This document shows, piece after piece, positions 6,630 through 14,431 of a DNA stretch of 15,526 nucleotides. Origin of the DNA: DASYUM01 sp036001225 (GTDB lineage Bacteria > Methylomirabilota > Methylomirabilia > Rokubacteriales > DASRDR01). Every line of letters starts with the position of its first letter. Within the stretch, counting starts at the first letter, position 1. The notes beneath the pieces were generated by a model. It was given only the letters and a program-made list of their open reading frames with translations. It had not been told where the DNA came from and did no database searches. The DNA is taken from contig DASYUM010000084.1 of NCBI GenBank assembly GCA_036001225.1, positions 1 to 15,526 of the forward strand, read 5' to 3'. The translations under genes were made by a program, and so were the position numbers.

Positions 6630-8171
6630 CTAGCGCTCGAGCCAGAGCTCCCGGAAGCGTGGGATCAGGTCCGGGATCCATCCCCAGTTCTGGACCTTCC
6701 GGCTCATGACCGCGAACTCGGCGGTGTAGTTGAGGAAGACGTAGGGGACGTCGTCGGTGATGATCCGTTCGGCTTCGTGATAGAGCGGTTTGCGGCGCTC
6801 CGGCTCGTAGATCGTCGCCGCCCGATCGAGCAGCTCGTCGACGCGGGGATTGCTGTAGCCGGTCGAGTTGGCGAACCCCTTGCTGTGGAAGAGGATCGAC
6901 AGCAGCCCGTGGGGATCGGCCCGCTGCGTCCACCGGGTGTGCGTCCAGTTGGTCTTCCGCTGGACGATCAAGGCGTAGGCGTCCGCGGTATTGACCGGCT
7001 CGAACTCCAGCGTGACGTTGAGCTTCTGGAGCTGGCCCTGGAGGAGCTCCGCCTGGCGGATCCACTGAGGGGTGTTCTCGACGACGAACTTGTGGCGGAA
7101 GCCGCTGGCATGCCCGGCTTCGGCGAGCTTCTTCCTGGCCAGCTCGACGTCGTGGCCGAAGCCCTTGAGGGTGGGGTCGAACCACCAGAGGCCGGGCACC
7201 ACCGGGCCCCGCGCGGGCTCGCCGAACCCCCGGAGCAGCACCTCTTTCAGCTCCTGGCGGTCGATGCCCAGCGCGATCGCCTGCCGCAGCGCCTTGTTGT
7301 TGAACGGCGGCTTGTCCACGTGCCACTGGAGCGCGGTCCACCGCGCGGCCGGGCGCATCTCGGAGACGCGGAGAGTGGGCTCCCCCTGGAGGGCGGGCAC
7401 GTCCTTGGTGTCCAGATCGGTGGTGATGTCCACCTCCCCGGTCCGGACCATGGTGAGGCGGACCGTGGGATCGGGCACCATCCGGAAGGTGACCTTGTCC
7501 AGATACGGCTTGCCCTTGTCCCAGTAGTCCGGGAACCGCTCGAGGGTCACCTGGGAATCGGCCACCCACTCGACGAAGCGGAACGGGCCCGTGCCCACCG
7601 GGCGCCGGCCGAAGTCGGGGCCGGCTTGCTTCACCGCGGCCGGGGACACGATGAAGCCGGGCCGCTCGGCCAGGGCGGCGAGCAGCGGCGCGAACGGCTT
7701 CTTCAACTCGAACGCGACCGTGTGGGGGTCGATCACGGTGACGGCCGCCACCGCCGGCTCCAGCTGGCTGCGCTGGGGGGACTTCGTCTGAGGATCCAGG
7801 ATGCGCTCGACGTTCCACTTGACGACCTCGGCCGTGAAGTCGGTGCCGTCGTGGAACTTGACGCCGCGCTGGAGCTGGAAGGTCACCCGCTTGCCGTCGG
7901 GCGAGACTTGCCAGGCCCGCGCCAGCTCCGGCACGACGTTGAAGCCCTTGTCGAGCCCGACCAGCGTGTTGAAGATCATGTAGAGCGCGTAGCGCTCCGA
8001 GAACTGGACCGAGAAGTGCGGATCGAGGGTCTTGGCATCGGCGATCCACCCGATCCGGAGCGCCCCGCCCCGGACCGGCGCCTGAGCCTCCCCTGACCCG
8101 ACCACCGCCGCGATCACCACCAGCAGCACTCCGAGCCACTGGACCCGTCCAGGTCGTCGCCTCGTTCTCAT
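6630..8171 (-). CDS. Extracellular solute-binding protein, family 5 (Dpp/Opp/nickel type)
   Basis: A 513-residue periplasmic binding protein. Residues 1-31 are a signal peptide (MRTRRRPGR, hydrophobic core, EAQA). The mature N-terminus RGGALRIGWIADAKTLDPHF and the motifs VPELARAWQVSPDGKRVTFQ, RGVKFHDGTDFTAEVVKWN, VGTGPFRF and LRQAIALGIDR are hallmarks of SBP_bac_5. Length is normal. It is the last gene of the nine-gene operon. Its ATG follows the ATPase stop by one base and uses an AGGAGG ribosome binding site lying inside the ATPase gene, so translation is probably coupled. Oddity: family 5 binding proteins normally work with DppB/DppC-type permeases and DppD/F ATPases, none of which is present. 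Ligand unknown. Confidence 0.93.
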   Translation of the reverse strand: MRTRRRPGRVQWLGVLLVVIAAVVGSGEAQAPVRGGALRIGWIADAKTLDPHFSVQFSERYALYMIFNTLVGLDKGFNVVPELARAWQVSPDGKRVTFQLQRGVKFHDGTDFTAEVVKWNVERILDPQTKSPQRSQLEPAVAAVTVIDPHTVAFELKKPFAPLLAALAERPGFIVSPAAVKQAGPDFGRRPVGTGPFRFVEWVADSQVTLERFPDYWDKGKPYLDKVTFRMVPDPTVRLTMVRTGEVDITTDLDTKDVPALQGEPTLRVSEMRPAARWTALQWHVDKPPFNNKALRQAIALGIDRQELKEVLLRGFGEPARGPVVPGLWWFDPTLKGFGHDVELARKKLAEAGHASGFRHKFVVENTPQWIRQAELLQGQLQKLNVTLEFEPVNTADAYALIVQRKTNWTHTRWTQRADPHGLLSILFHSKGFANSTGYSNPRVDELLDRAATIYEPERRKPLYHEAERIITDDVPYVFLNYTAEFAVMSRKVQNWGWIPDLIPRFRELWLER

Positions 8172-8172
8172 C

Positions 8173-8976
8173 TCACGTCACCTCCTGCGGCTGGCCGCTT
8201 CCCGGCTCGATCAGGTCCCAGACCCGCCGCTCGACGTCGAGGAACGTCTCGGTGCGCTTGAGCGCCAGGCTCCGGGGCCGAGGAAGGCTTACCTCGACGA
8301 TCTCCTTGATGCGCCCGGGGCGGGCGCTGAGGACCACCACGCGATCGGAGAGGTACACGGCCTCGTCGATCTGGTGGGTGATGAACAGCACGGTCTTCCG
8401 CTTGATCGACCAGATGCGCGTCAGCTCGCCCTGCATGTACTCGCGGGTCTGGGCATCGAGCGCCGCGAAGGGCTCGTCCATCAGGAGGAGGCTCGGATCG
8501 ACGGCCAGGGCGCGGGCCAGGTTGACCCGCTGCTGCATGCCCCCCGACAGCTCGTGCGGGTAGTGGTGCTCGAAGCCCCCCAGGTCCACGAGCTGGATCA
8601 GCTCCCGCGCCCGCCGCCGCGCCTCGGCCCGCGCGACCCGGTGGCACTCCAGCCCGTACATGACGTTGCCCAGCACGGTCCGCCAGGGGAGGAGCGCGGC
8701 TTGCTGGAAGACCAGGGCGCGATCGTGACCGGGCCCGGTGACGGGGTGGCCGTGGACGCTCACGCGGCCCCGGTACCCGGTCAGCAGGCCGGCCACGGCG
8801 TTGAGAATGCTCGTCTTGCCGCATCCGCTTGGCCCGACGAGGCTCACGAAGCTGCCGGCCTCGACCTCGAAGGTCACGCCCTCGACCGCCGGCAGGGTCC
8901 GGCTCAGCCGGGGCAGCCAGTACTCGATGCCGAGCTCCTCGACGCGCAGCGCGAGGCCGTCGTTCGGCGTCACCAC
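8173..8976 (-). CDS. ABC transporter ATP-binding protein, NitT/TauT (SsuB/TauB) type
   Basis: A 267-residue cytoplasmic ATPase that powers the two permeases encoded just upstream. Seen: Walker A GPSGCGKT (48-55), Q-loop VFQQAALLPWRT (Gln91/92), signature LSGGMQQR (143-150), Walker B LLLMDEPFAALD (163 on) and switch His201 (FITHQIDEAV). The LPWRT after the Q-loop and THxxDEAVYLSDRVVVLSxRPG are typical of the sulfonate/nitrate/taurine group. GTG start at 8976, 7 bases after the permease stop; the next codon is also GTG, so the start may be one codon later. All catalytic residues are intact. Confidence 0.95.
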   Translation of the reverse strand: MVTPNDGLALRVEELGIEYWLPRLSRTLPAVEGVTFEVEAGSFVSLVGPSGCGKTSILNAVAGLLTGYRGRVSVHGHPVTGPGHDRALVFQQAALLPWRTVLGNVMYGLECHRVARAEARRRARELIQLVDLGGFEHHYPHELSGGMQQRVNLARALAVDPSLLLMDEPFAALDAQTREYMQGELTRIWSIKRKTVLFITHQIDEAVYLSDRVVVLSARPGRIKEIVEVSLPRPRSLALKRTETFLDVERRVWDLIEPGSGQPQEVT

Positions 8977-8983
8977 GCCTCGG

Positions 8984-9832
8984 TCAGGCGGCGGGACGCC
9001 ATCGGGCGACCCGCCGCTCCAGCCCCCGGAGAGCCGCGTCGGCGGCCACGCCCAGTCCGGCGGTGACTAGGAGCACGACGAAGACATTCGCGATCTTGAA
9101 GTTCTGCCCGTAGTAGGCGACCATCCAGCCGAGGCCGGCCGTGGACGCCAGCAGCTCAGCCACCACGACCGTCACCAGCCCGCGCCCGGTCGCCAGCCGC
9201 ACGCCGGCCACGATGTAGGGGACCGTGCCCGGCACCACGATGGTTCGGAACGTGAACATCGGGCGGGCGGCGAAGGCGGAGGCGACGCGCAGCCAGGCGT
9301 CGTCGAGCGCCCGCACTCCGGCGCTGACGGTGACGAACACCTGGAAGAAGCCCTCCAAGAAGACGAGGACGACCTTGTCCCAGAAGCCGATGCCCAGCCA
9401 CGCCACCAGGAGCGGCGCGAATACGATGACCGGCGTCGCGTAGAACGCCCCCGTCAGCGGCTGGAGGACCCACGCCACCCGCCTGAACCAGCCGGCGAGC
9501 GCGCCCGCCGGCAGGCCCACGGCGATGGCCAGGGCGAGCCCCACGCTCAGCTCGCGGAGGCTCACGCCGACGTGCCCGGCCAGCTCGCCCGAGGCCACGA
9601 GCTGGAGCGCGGCTGCCGCCACGTCGTGCGGGGGGCTCAGGAGGATCCGGTTGACCAGCCCCAGGGTCCCGACCGTCTCCCACAGGAGCAGCCCGGCCAC
9701 CACCGAGGCCACGCTGAGTCCGACGTGCCGCCCGCCCCGCTCGCGCAGCGGGCCTTCGACGCGAAGGTCGAGGGGAGCCGGGAGCCGTCCGGCGGCGGTC
9801 GGCACCGGGGTCGCGCCGGCGCTCGGGCTCAC
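8984..9832 (-). CDS. ABC transporter permease, NitT/TauT (SsuC) type, second of two
   Basis: A 282-residue inner-membrane protein. The GTG at 9832 is chosen because it follows the stop of the preceding permease by 8 bases with an AGGAG ribosome binding site at the right distance. The longer open frame to 9901 would overlap that gene. After a Pro/Ala-rich tail (1-35) come helices at about 38-56, 95-115 and 130-165, and pairs toward the C-terminus (210-235, 245-265). The cytoplasmic coupling loop (EAA-like) lies around 173-205: GVRALDDAWLRVASAFAA, then RTIVVPGTVPYIVAGVRLA. It is similar in layout to the permease encoded just upstream but clearly different in sequence. Probably forms the channel with it or as a homodimer. 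Confidence 0.9.
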   Translation of the reverse strand: MSPSAGATPVPTAAGRLPAPLDLRVEGPLRERGGRHVGLSVASVVAGLLLWETVGTLGLVNRILLSPPHDVAAAALQLVASGELAGHVGVSLRELSVGLALAIAVGLPAGALAGWFRRVAWVLQPLTGAFYATPVIVFAPLLVAWLGIGFWDKVVLVFLEGFFQVFVTVSAGVRALDDAWLRVASAFAARPMFTFRTIVVPGTVPYIVAGVRLATGRGLVTVVVAELLASTAGLGWMVAYYGQNFKIANVFVVLLVTAGLGVAADAALRGLERRVARWRPAA

Positions 9833-9840
9833 TCGCGCTC

Positions 9841-10674
9841 CTACGCCGCGCGCGCCGGCCGCCAGCGCTCGACGCGGTGTTGCAGCCGGTCGATGGCCCA
9901 CAGCGTGATCAGCCCCGAGAGCGTGAGGCCGAGGACGGCCGCGAACATCTTGGTGACCTGGAGCGTTGCCCCGGTGACCGCCACCAGGTAGCCGATGCCC
10001 GCCTTCGAGGCGTACATCTCACCCACCACGATGGCGACCAGGCCACCGATGACGGCCAGCCGGAGGCCGGCCAGGAAGAACGGGACGCTGGACGGGACGA
10101 CCACGGTCCAGATCGTCCGAAGCTCTCCGGCCTCGAAGCTCCGCGCCACCCGGAGCAGCGTCGAGTCCACGCTCCGAACGGCCGCCGCCAGGTTCACGAC
10201 GATGGGGAAGAAGCCGGCCAGGAAGACGACCACCACCACCGACCACAGACTGATGCCGACCCAGATGATGACGATCGGCAGCAGGGCGAGCTTGGGTACG
10301 GCGTAGAGGGCCGAGAGGTAGGGGGCGAGGATGGCCTCCAACCGCGGGCTCCACCCGATGGCGACACCGGTGAGCACCCCGAACGCCACCGCCAGGGCCA
10401 GCCCGATCAGGAATTCCAGGGCGCTGGCCACCAGGTGCTCGTGGATCTCACCGCTGGCGTAGAACGGCCACGCCGCCTGGAGGATCGCGCTCGGCGCCGG
10501 CAGGAAGGTGTTCACGAGGAGGCCACCCCGGACGGCCCCTTCCCAGACGAGCAGGCCGACCGCGAGGGCGCCGACCGTCCACAGACGCTCTTCGTTGGCC
10601 CGCAGCCGGGCCCGGAGTCGCGGGCCCCATCCGCGGGACGGCGCGGTCCACGGGGCGATCGGATCGCGGCGCGT
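9841..10674 (-). CDS. ABC transporter permease, NitT/TauT (SsuC) type, first of two; apparent ACG start
   Basis: The first ATG/GTG/TTG in frame is the GTG at 10515, which gives only 224 residues and loses transmembrane helix 1. The upstream in-frame sequence reads ERLWTVGALAVGLLVWEGAV then GGLLVNTFLPAPSAIL, which aligns with the sister permease (VGLSVASVVAGLLLWETV, LGLVNRILLSPPHDV). The true protein must therefore begin further up. No ATG, GTG or TTG exists between 10515 and the in-frame stop at 10828. An ACG at 10674-10672 sits 6 bases after CAGGAG, 16 bases after the binding-protein stop. Starting there gives 277 residues, normal for the family. The coupling loop is AAAVRSVDSTLLRVARSF then TVVVPSSVPFFLAGLRLA. 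Permease identity is firm; the ACG start, or a T-to-C substitution or sequencing error in an original ATG, is inference. Confidence 0.85.
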   Translation of the reverse strand, partial: TRRDPIAPWTAPSRGWGPRLRARLRANEERLWTVGALAVGLLVWEGAVRGGLLVNTFLPAPSAILQAAWPFYASGEIHEHLVASALEFLIGLALAVAFGVLTGVAIGWSPRLEAILAPYLSALYAVPKLALLPIVIIWVGISLWSVVVVVFLAGFFPIVVNLAAAVRSVDSTLLRVARSFEAGELRTIWTVVVPSSVPFFLAGLRLAVIGGLVAIVVGEMYASKAGIGYLVAVTGATLQVTKMFAAVLGLTLSGLITLWAIDRLQHRVERWRPARAA

Positions 10675-10680
10675 GGTCGG

Positions 10681-10686
10681 CTCCTG
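10681..10686 (-). promoter_or_regulatory. Ribosome binding site marking the non-standard start of the first permease
   Basis: Minus strand CAGGAG (10686-10681) followed by a 6-base spacer and ACG (10674). It lies in the 16-base gap after the TGA of the NMT1-type binding protein. Spacing is ideal for initiation at that ACG. No other start-like codon lies nearby in frame; an ATC five codons later is the closest. Confidence 0.55.
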
Positions 10687-10690
10687 CGTC

Positions 10691-11695
10691 TCAGGGCCGG
10701 AGTTTCGCGAAGAAGCCGTCCTTCTCCAGGGCCGCGAGCAGGCTGAGATCGGTGAAATCGGCGAACTTGAGGCCTCTCTTCTGGGCCTCGGGGAAGTTCT
10801 CGAAGATCGGGCCGAAGCTCTGCTCGGTCAGCCGCAGGTCGACGGGGGTGAGTGGCGCGTAGTACTCGTAGGCCGCCCGGGCGACGGCGGGATCGTCGAC
10901 CTTGAGCCACTTCTGGATGACCGGGATGCTCTCCTCCTTGTTGGTCCGGTAGAAGTGGGTGCCTTCGGCGACCGCCTGGAGGAATCGCTTGATCGTGTCG
11001 CGGCGCTCCTGCAGCTTCTTCCGCTGGGTGAGCCAGGTGCCGCTCGCATAGTCGGGGACGATGTCCGGCAGGTTCACCCACACCTTGAAGCGCGGGTCGC
11101 CCATCGCCTTGTTCAGCACCGGCGGCAGGAGGGTCGTGGCGGTGACGGCGCCGGACTCGAGCGCGGCGTACCGGAGGGACTGGTTGCCGATCGGGACCAG
11201 CGTCACGTCGCGACCCGGCACCAGCCCGTAGTGCGCCAGCGCCTTCTTGGCGGCCAGCTCGGACTCGGCGCCGAACGAGCTGATCGCCCACTTGCCGCCT
11301 TTGAGCTGCTTGGCCTCCGCCAGGTCCGCCCGCGTGACCATGCTGCCGGTCAGCGTGTTCACGATGCCGCCAATGAACACGATGTCGGCGCCGTTGGCGA
11401 TCGCGTTGAGTCCGGAGCCTCCGCTGCCGCCCACCACGTCGACCGCGCCCGCCACCAGCGCCTGCGCGGCCCGGGGGTCGGATTCCAGGAAGACCAGCTT
11501 GGCGTCCAGCCCGTACTTCTTGAAGAAGCCCTTCTCGTAGGTCACGAACAGCCCGTTGAACACGGAGTCGAACGACGCGAACCCGACCTGGATGCTCTCC
11601 TGGGCCACGGCGGTCCCGCCGGCGGCCAGCAGCATGGCGAGCCCGACCACCAGCGGCGGCCAGTCACCCCGCACCCGCTTCACTAGCGTTTTCAT
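10691..11695 (-). CDS. NMT1/SsuA-type ABC transporter substrate-binding protein
   Basis: A 334-residue periplasmic binding protein of the NitT/TauT class. The ATG at 11695 follows a good ribosome binding site (GGGAGGAG) and begins a signal peptide (MKTLVKRVRGDWPPLVVGLA, then AAGGTAVAQ). Mature motifs: IQVGFASFDSVFNGLFVTYE, KGFFKKYGLDAKLVFLES, ALVAGAVDVVGGSGGSGLNA, KWAISSFGAESELAAKKAL, GLVPGRDVTLVPIGNQSLR and ALESGAVTATTLLPP. These fit the NMT1/OpuAC-like fold that delivers sulfonates, nitrate, thiamine precursors or aromatic acids. It lies directly before the two permeases and the ATPase and is the expected partner of that transporter. Ligand not determinable from sequence. Confidence 0.93.
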   Translation of the reverse strand: MKTLVKRVRGDWPPLVVGLAMLLAAGGTAVAQESIQVGFASFDSVFNGLFVTYEKGFFKKYGLDAKLVFLESDPRAAQALVAGAVDVVGGSGGSGLNAIANGADIVFIGGIVNTLTGSMVTRADLAEAKQLKGGKWAISSFGAESELAAKKALAHYGLVPGRDVTLVPIGNQSLRYAALESGAVTATTLLPPVLNKAMGDPRFKVWVNLPDIVPDYASGTWLTQRKKLQERRDTIKRFLQAVAEGTHFYRTNKEESIPVIQKWLKVDDPAVARAAYEYYAPLTPVDLRLTEQSFGPIFENFPEAQKRGLKFADFTDLSLLAALEKDGFFAKLRP

Positions 11696-11714
11696 CCTCT
11701 CTCCTCCCGTACCG

Positions 11715-12107
11715 CTACCCGGCGGCCTGCCTGTCGAGCTGGTCGAAGACCTCCTTGGCCGCCCGGAAGCCGGCATGCGCTGCCGGCTGGCCGGCATAGA
11801 AGGCCATCTGCATGATGATCTCGACGATCTGCTCCCGCGTGAGCCCGAGGTTCAGCCCGCCCCGGATGTGGGCCTTCAGCTCCGGCTCCCGCCCCAAGGC
11901 GGTGAGGGCCGCGATGGTGATCATGCTCCGGTGCGGCAGCTCGAGGCCGGGGCGGCTCCAGATCTGGCCGAACAGGACCTCGTCGCTGATCCGGCCGAGA
12001 TCGGGCGCCAGCTCCTGGGTCGGGCTCTTCGCCCCCGGCGCCGGCGCGCCGAAGACGCGCTGGCGGAGCGCCTGTCCCTTGGCTCGGTACTCGTCCAGCG
12101 TCGCCAT
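11715..12107 (-). CDS. Carboxymuconolactone decarboxylase family protein (PcaC-like)
   Basis: A 130-residue protein starting at the ATG at 12107, 5 bases after the LLM gene stop. An in-frame GTG at 12116 overlapping that stop is an alternative. The core LPHRSMITIAALTALGREPE (about 58-77), LKAHIRGGLNLGLTREQIVE (77-96) and AFYAGQPAAHAGFRAAKEVF (102-121) is the classic PcaC/CMD pattern. The CxxC of AhpD-type peroxidases is absent, so this belongs with the decarboxylase-like branch rather than antioxidant AhpD. In the operon it may act on a ring-opened or lactone intermediate made by the LLM enzyme and amidohydrolase, but many members have no proven activity. Confidence 0.9.
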   Translation of the reverse strand: MATLDEYRAKGQALRQRVFGAPAPGAKSPTQELAPDLGRISDEVLFGQIWSRPGLELPHRSMITIAALTALGREPELKAHIRGGLNLGLTREQIVEIIMQMAFYAGQPAAHAGFRAAKEVFDQLDRQAAG

Positions 12108-12112
12108 GGTCG

Positions 12113-13549
12113 TCACCGTCCCCTGGCTCGGCGGTTGGTGTGTCGCTCGTGCCACCCGAGCTCTCGCATGCGCTCGCTCAGGTGCCGCGCGATCGCCGCG
12201 CGGTCTTCCCCCTCCCGGCGCCGGTACAGCGCGATGACCGGGCGGCCGCACTCGGGGCACCCGACGTCCGAAATGAGCCGCAGGAGCCCCTGGACGTCCA
12301 CCGAGCCGTCGGCGTGGGCCCGCACCTTGGGCGCGGTCGCGAAGTCGAAGATGTAGCTCCGGCGGCGCTCGCCGGCCCACGCGCGCTCGAACTGCCCGAG
12401 CCACTCATCGGCTTCCCACGCCATCCAATCCCCGGCCAGCCCCCCGACGTCGATCAGCACGGGCTCGCGGACGGCGGTCCGACTCCGGCCGTGCGGATCC
12501 GGGACGGGCCGCGCCGCCGGCCGGTCGCCGGCGAAGTGCGGCATCACCCGCTCGGCAAAGAGCTCCATCGACCGGATGATGTCCCGCTGCGGCTGCCCCC
12601 AGTCGAAGGTGAGGATGAACGAGTCGGCGCCCAGCGCCTCGTACTGGCGGAGCCGCTCGACGCAGTGCTCGGGGTCCCCCATCACGCCGCGGGCGATCAG
12701 CTCTTCGGGGGAGATGTCATATCCCTTCGGCAGCGGCGTCGCCTCGGTGAAGCCGTCCACGGTCGGCGAAGCGTTCTGGTGGAGGTTCCACTGCACGGTG
12801 TGGTATTCCTGCAGCAGCTCGGCGACCCGCCGGGTCTCGGCCGGGTTGCTCGTGACCCAGATCTCCCGCGTCATGCGCACCGGCGGCCGCGCCACCCCCA
12901 GGTCCTCGCAGATCGCGTCGAGGAGCCGCATCTGCCCCTGGAGCCGGCTGATCGGCTGGCGCTGGGGCGCCATCATGACGCCGATCCCGTGCTCGGCGGC
13001 GAAGCGCATGCTGTCCGGCGTGCGGGCGGCGATCCAGGTCGGGGGGCACGGTCGCTGGAACGGCCGCGGGATCACGGTCACCTCGGGAAACTTGAAGTGG
13101 GTCCCCGCGTACGCGAAGTCGGTCTCGGTCCACGCCCGCAGGATGACCTCCAGCGCCTCCTGCTGGCGGGCGGCGGCCAGCGGCTCCGTCATCCCGAGGC
13201 GCTCGTACTCGTACTTGAAGCCGCCGCGCCCGAACCCGACCTCGAGGCGCCCCCGGGTGAGCTGGTCGGCCAGGGCGACCTCGGCGGCGACCAGGAGCGG
13301 GTCGTAGTACGGCGTGATGATGACCGCGGTGCCGAGGCGGGCGCGCCGGGTGCGATGGGCGGCGTCCACCACGTTGAGGAGCGGGGCCGGCGAGCAGAGC
13401 TGGTTGGTGAACTGGTGTTCCGGGAACCAGATGGTGTCGATCCCCATCTGCTCGCACAGCCGGACCTGTTCGAGGCCGTCGGCATAGAGCTGCTCGAACG
13501 GCTCGGCGGCGTCGCCGCGGGTGTGGGTCACGAAGTAGTCGAACTTCAT
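12113..13549 (-). CDS. LLM-class flavin-dependent oxidoreductase with extra C-terminal domain
   Basis: A 478-residue enzyme. The ATG at 13549 overlaps the amidohydrolase stop (ATGA), indicating translational coupling. Residues 1-340 are a luciferase-like TIM barrel: MKFDYFVTHT, GIDTIWFPEHQF, GTAVIITPYYDPLLVAAEVA, LTRGRLEVGFGRGGFKYEYE and PPTWIAARTPDSMRFAAEHG. The group uses reduced FMN or F420 for monooxygenation or oxidation. Known relatives usually stop at about 330-370 residues. Here a further ~135 residues follow, including VLIDVGGLAGDWMAWEADEW, SYIFDFATAPKVRA, SDVGCPECGRPVIALYRR (Cys431, Cys434) and a basic tail. I do not recognise this part; the single CxxC could bind a metal in a dimer or be redox-active. 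The frame is continuous with no sign of a lost stop. Confidence 0.9.
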   Translation of the reverse strand: MKFDYFVTHTRGDAAEPFEQLYADGLEQVRLCEQMGIDTIWFPEHQFTNQLCSPAPLLNVVDAAHRTRRARLGTAVIITPYYDPLLVAAEVALADQLTRGRLEVGFGRGGFKYEYERLGMTEPLAAARQQEALEVILRAWTETDFAYAGTHFKFPEVTVIPRPFQRPCPPTWIAARTPDSMRFAAEHGIGVMMAPQRQPISRLQGQMRLLDAICEDLGVARPPVRMTREIWVTSNPAETRRVAELLQEYHTVQWNLHQNASPTVDGFTEATPLPKGYDISPEELIARGVMGDPEHCVERLRQYEALGADSFILTFDWGQPQRDIIRSMELFAERVMPHFAGDRPAARPVPDPHGRSRTAVREPVLIDVGGLAGDWMAWEADEWLGQFERAWAGERRRSYIFDFATAPKVRAHADGSVDVQGLLRLISDVGCPECGRPVIALYRRREGEDRAAIARHLSERMRELGWHERHTNRRARGR

Positions 13550-14427
13550 CGTCGTCCGTTTCCTCCCTTTCCGCCGGACGGCGCCGGCAGGCCGAGCAGC
13601 TCGAACGGCCGCTCGTAGAGGACCGCCTCGATGACGCGCTCCGGGATCCGGGGCAGATTGGTTCCCTCGACCATCCGGTTCAAGCCGCGGAACTGCTCGA
13701 TCGCCTCCACCGGGGTGGCCACCGGAAAATCGGTCCCGAAGAGGAGCTTCCCCTCGACCTTGTACTCCAGGGCCAGGATCAGCCCGTTGTAGAGCTGCCA
13801 GGGGCGATGGTAGCGCGCCGACAGGTCGGCGAAGACGTTCGGGTTCTTCCGCATCAGCATGACCGTCTCGGCCATCCACGGCTGCCCCAGATGGGCCACG
13901 ATGATCGGCAGGGCGGGAAAGGCGCGGGCCACCGGATCGAGGAGCACCGGGTTCGCGGTCTCCAGCGACGCCGACGCCGGGTAGGCCCCGCCGGCGTGGA
14001 ACATGACCGGGACGCGCCAGTCGTTGGCCAGCTCGTAGAGCCGCCACGCCTCGGGCATCCGGGGATCGAAGCCCTGGTAGGCCGGCGAGAGCTTGAGTCC
14101 CCGGAGGCCCAGCTCCCGGATCGCCCGCTCGAATTCCTTGTCGGCGCCCGCCTGCCGGGGACTCACCGACGCGAATCCGATCGCGCGGCCTCCCGACCCG
14201 GCGACCTGCTCGGCCACGAAGTCGTTCGGGACGTTGGGGCCGTGCGGCTCGCCCCACTGAATGCCGATGATCACGTATCGATCCACGCCCTCCATCGCCC
14301 GGCGATGGGTCGCGGGCGAGGCCTCGAGCGCGCCGACCTTGTCCTGCATCTCGGTGGCCTGGTCGGCCGTGAAGTGCTCGCGGAGCCACACGTGCGAGTG
14401 CCAGTCGATGAGGCAGCGAGCCGGCAT
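13546..14427 (-). CDS. Amidohydrolase family 2 protein (ACMSD-like metal-dependent hydrolase/decarboxylase)
   Basis: A 293-residue TIM-barrel enzyme. Metal and catalytic residues are visible in order: DWHSH (His10, His12), MFHAGG (His144), IVAHLG (His179) and FGTDFP (Asp233). This is the amidohydrolase-2 layout of aminocarboxymuconate-semialdehyde decarboxylase and related aromatic-acid decarboxylases or lactone hydrolases. The ATG at 14427 is chosen because the family starts just before the HxH strand and it lies 4 bases after the regulator stop; the frame runs 12 codons further up, into that gene. It ends in a 4-base overlap with the LLM gene. Likely role: a decarboxylation or hydrolysis step on the compound imported by the operon's transporter (inference). 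Confidence 0.93.
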   Translation of the reverse strand: MPARCLIDWHSHVWLREHFTADQATEMQDKVGALEASPATHRRAMEGVDRYVIIGIQWGEPHGPNVPNDFVAEQVAGSGGRAIGFASVSPRQAGADKEFERAIRELGLRGLKLSPAYQGFDPRMPEAWRLYELANDWRVPVMFHAGGAYPASASLETANPVLLDPVARAFPALPIIVAHLGQPWMAETVMLMRKNPNVFADLSARYHRPWQLYNGLILALEYKVEGKLLFGTDFPVATPVEAIEQFRGLNRMVEGTNLPRIPERVIEAVLYERPFELLGLPAPSGGKGGNGRR

Positions 14428-14431
14428 GGAC

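Noticed and set aside
10512..11291. Minus-strand open frame of about 259 codons overlapping the NMT1-type binding protein
   Set aside because: It is a frame shadow without motifs; the binding protein and the permease account for both ends of this stretch.
11715..12107. Considered as an AhpD-type alkylhydroperoxidase
   Set aside because: The defining CxxC is absent; the sequence follows the PcaC-like pattern instead.
12108..12404. 99-codon N-terminal extension of the carboxymuconolactone decarboxylase frame
   Set aside because: It lies inside the C-terminal part of the LLM gene in another frame and is Arg/Ala-rich; the normal family length is reached from 12107.
13550..14389. LLM reading frame extended to 758 residues (apparent fusion)
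   Set aside because: The extra N-terminal part overlaps the amidohydrolase, whose metal motifs are in the other frame. The LLM start at 13549 has an ATGA overlap with it.
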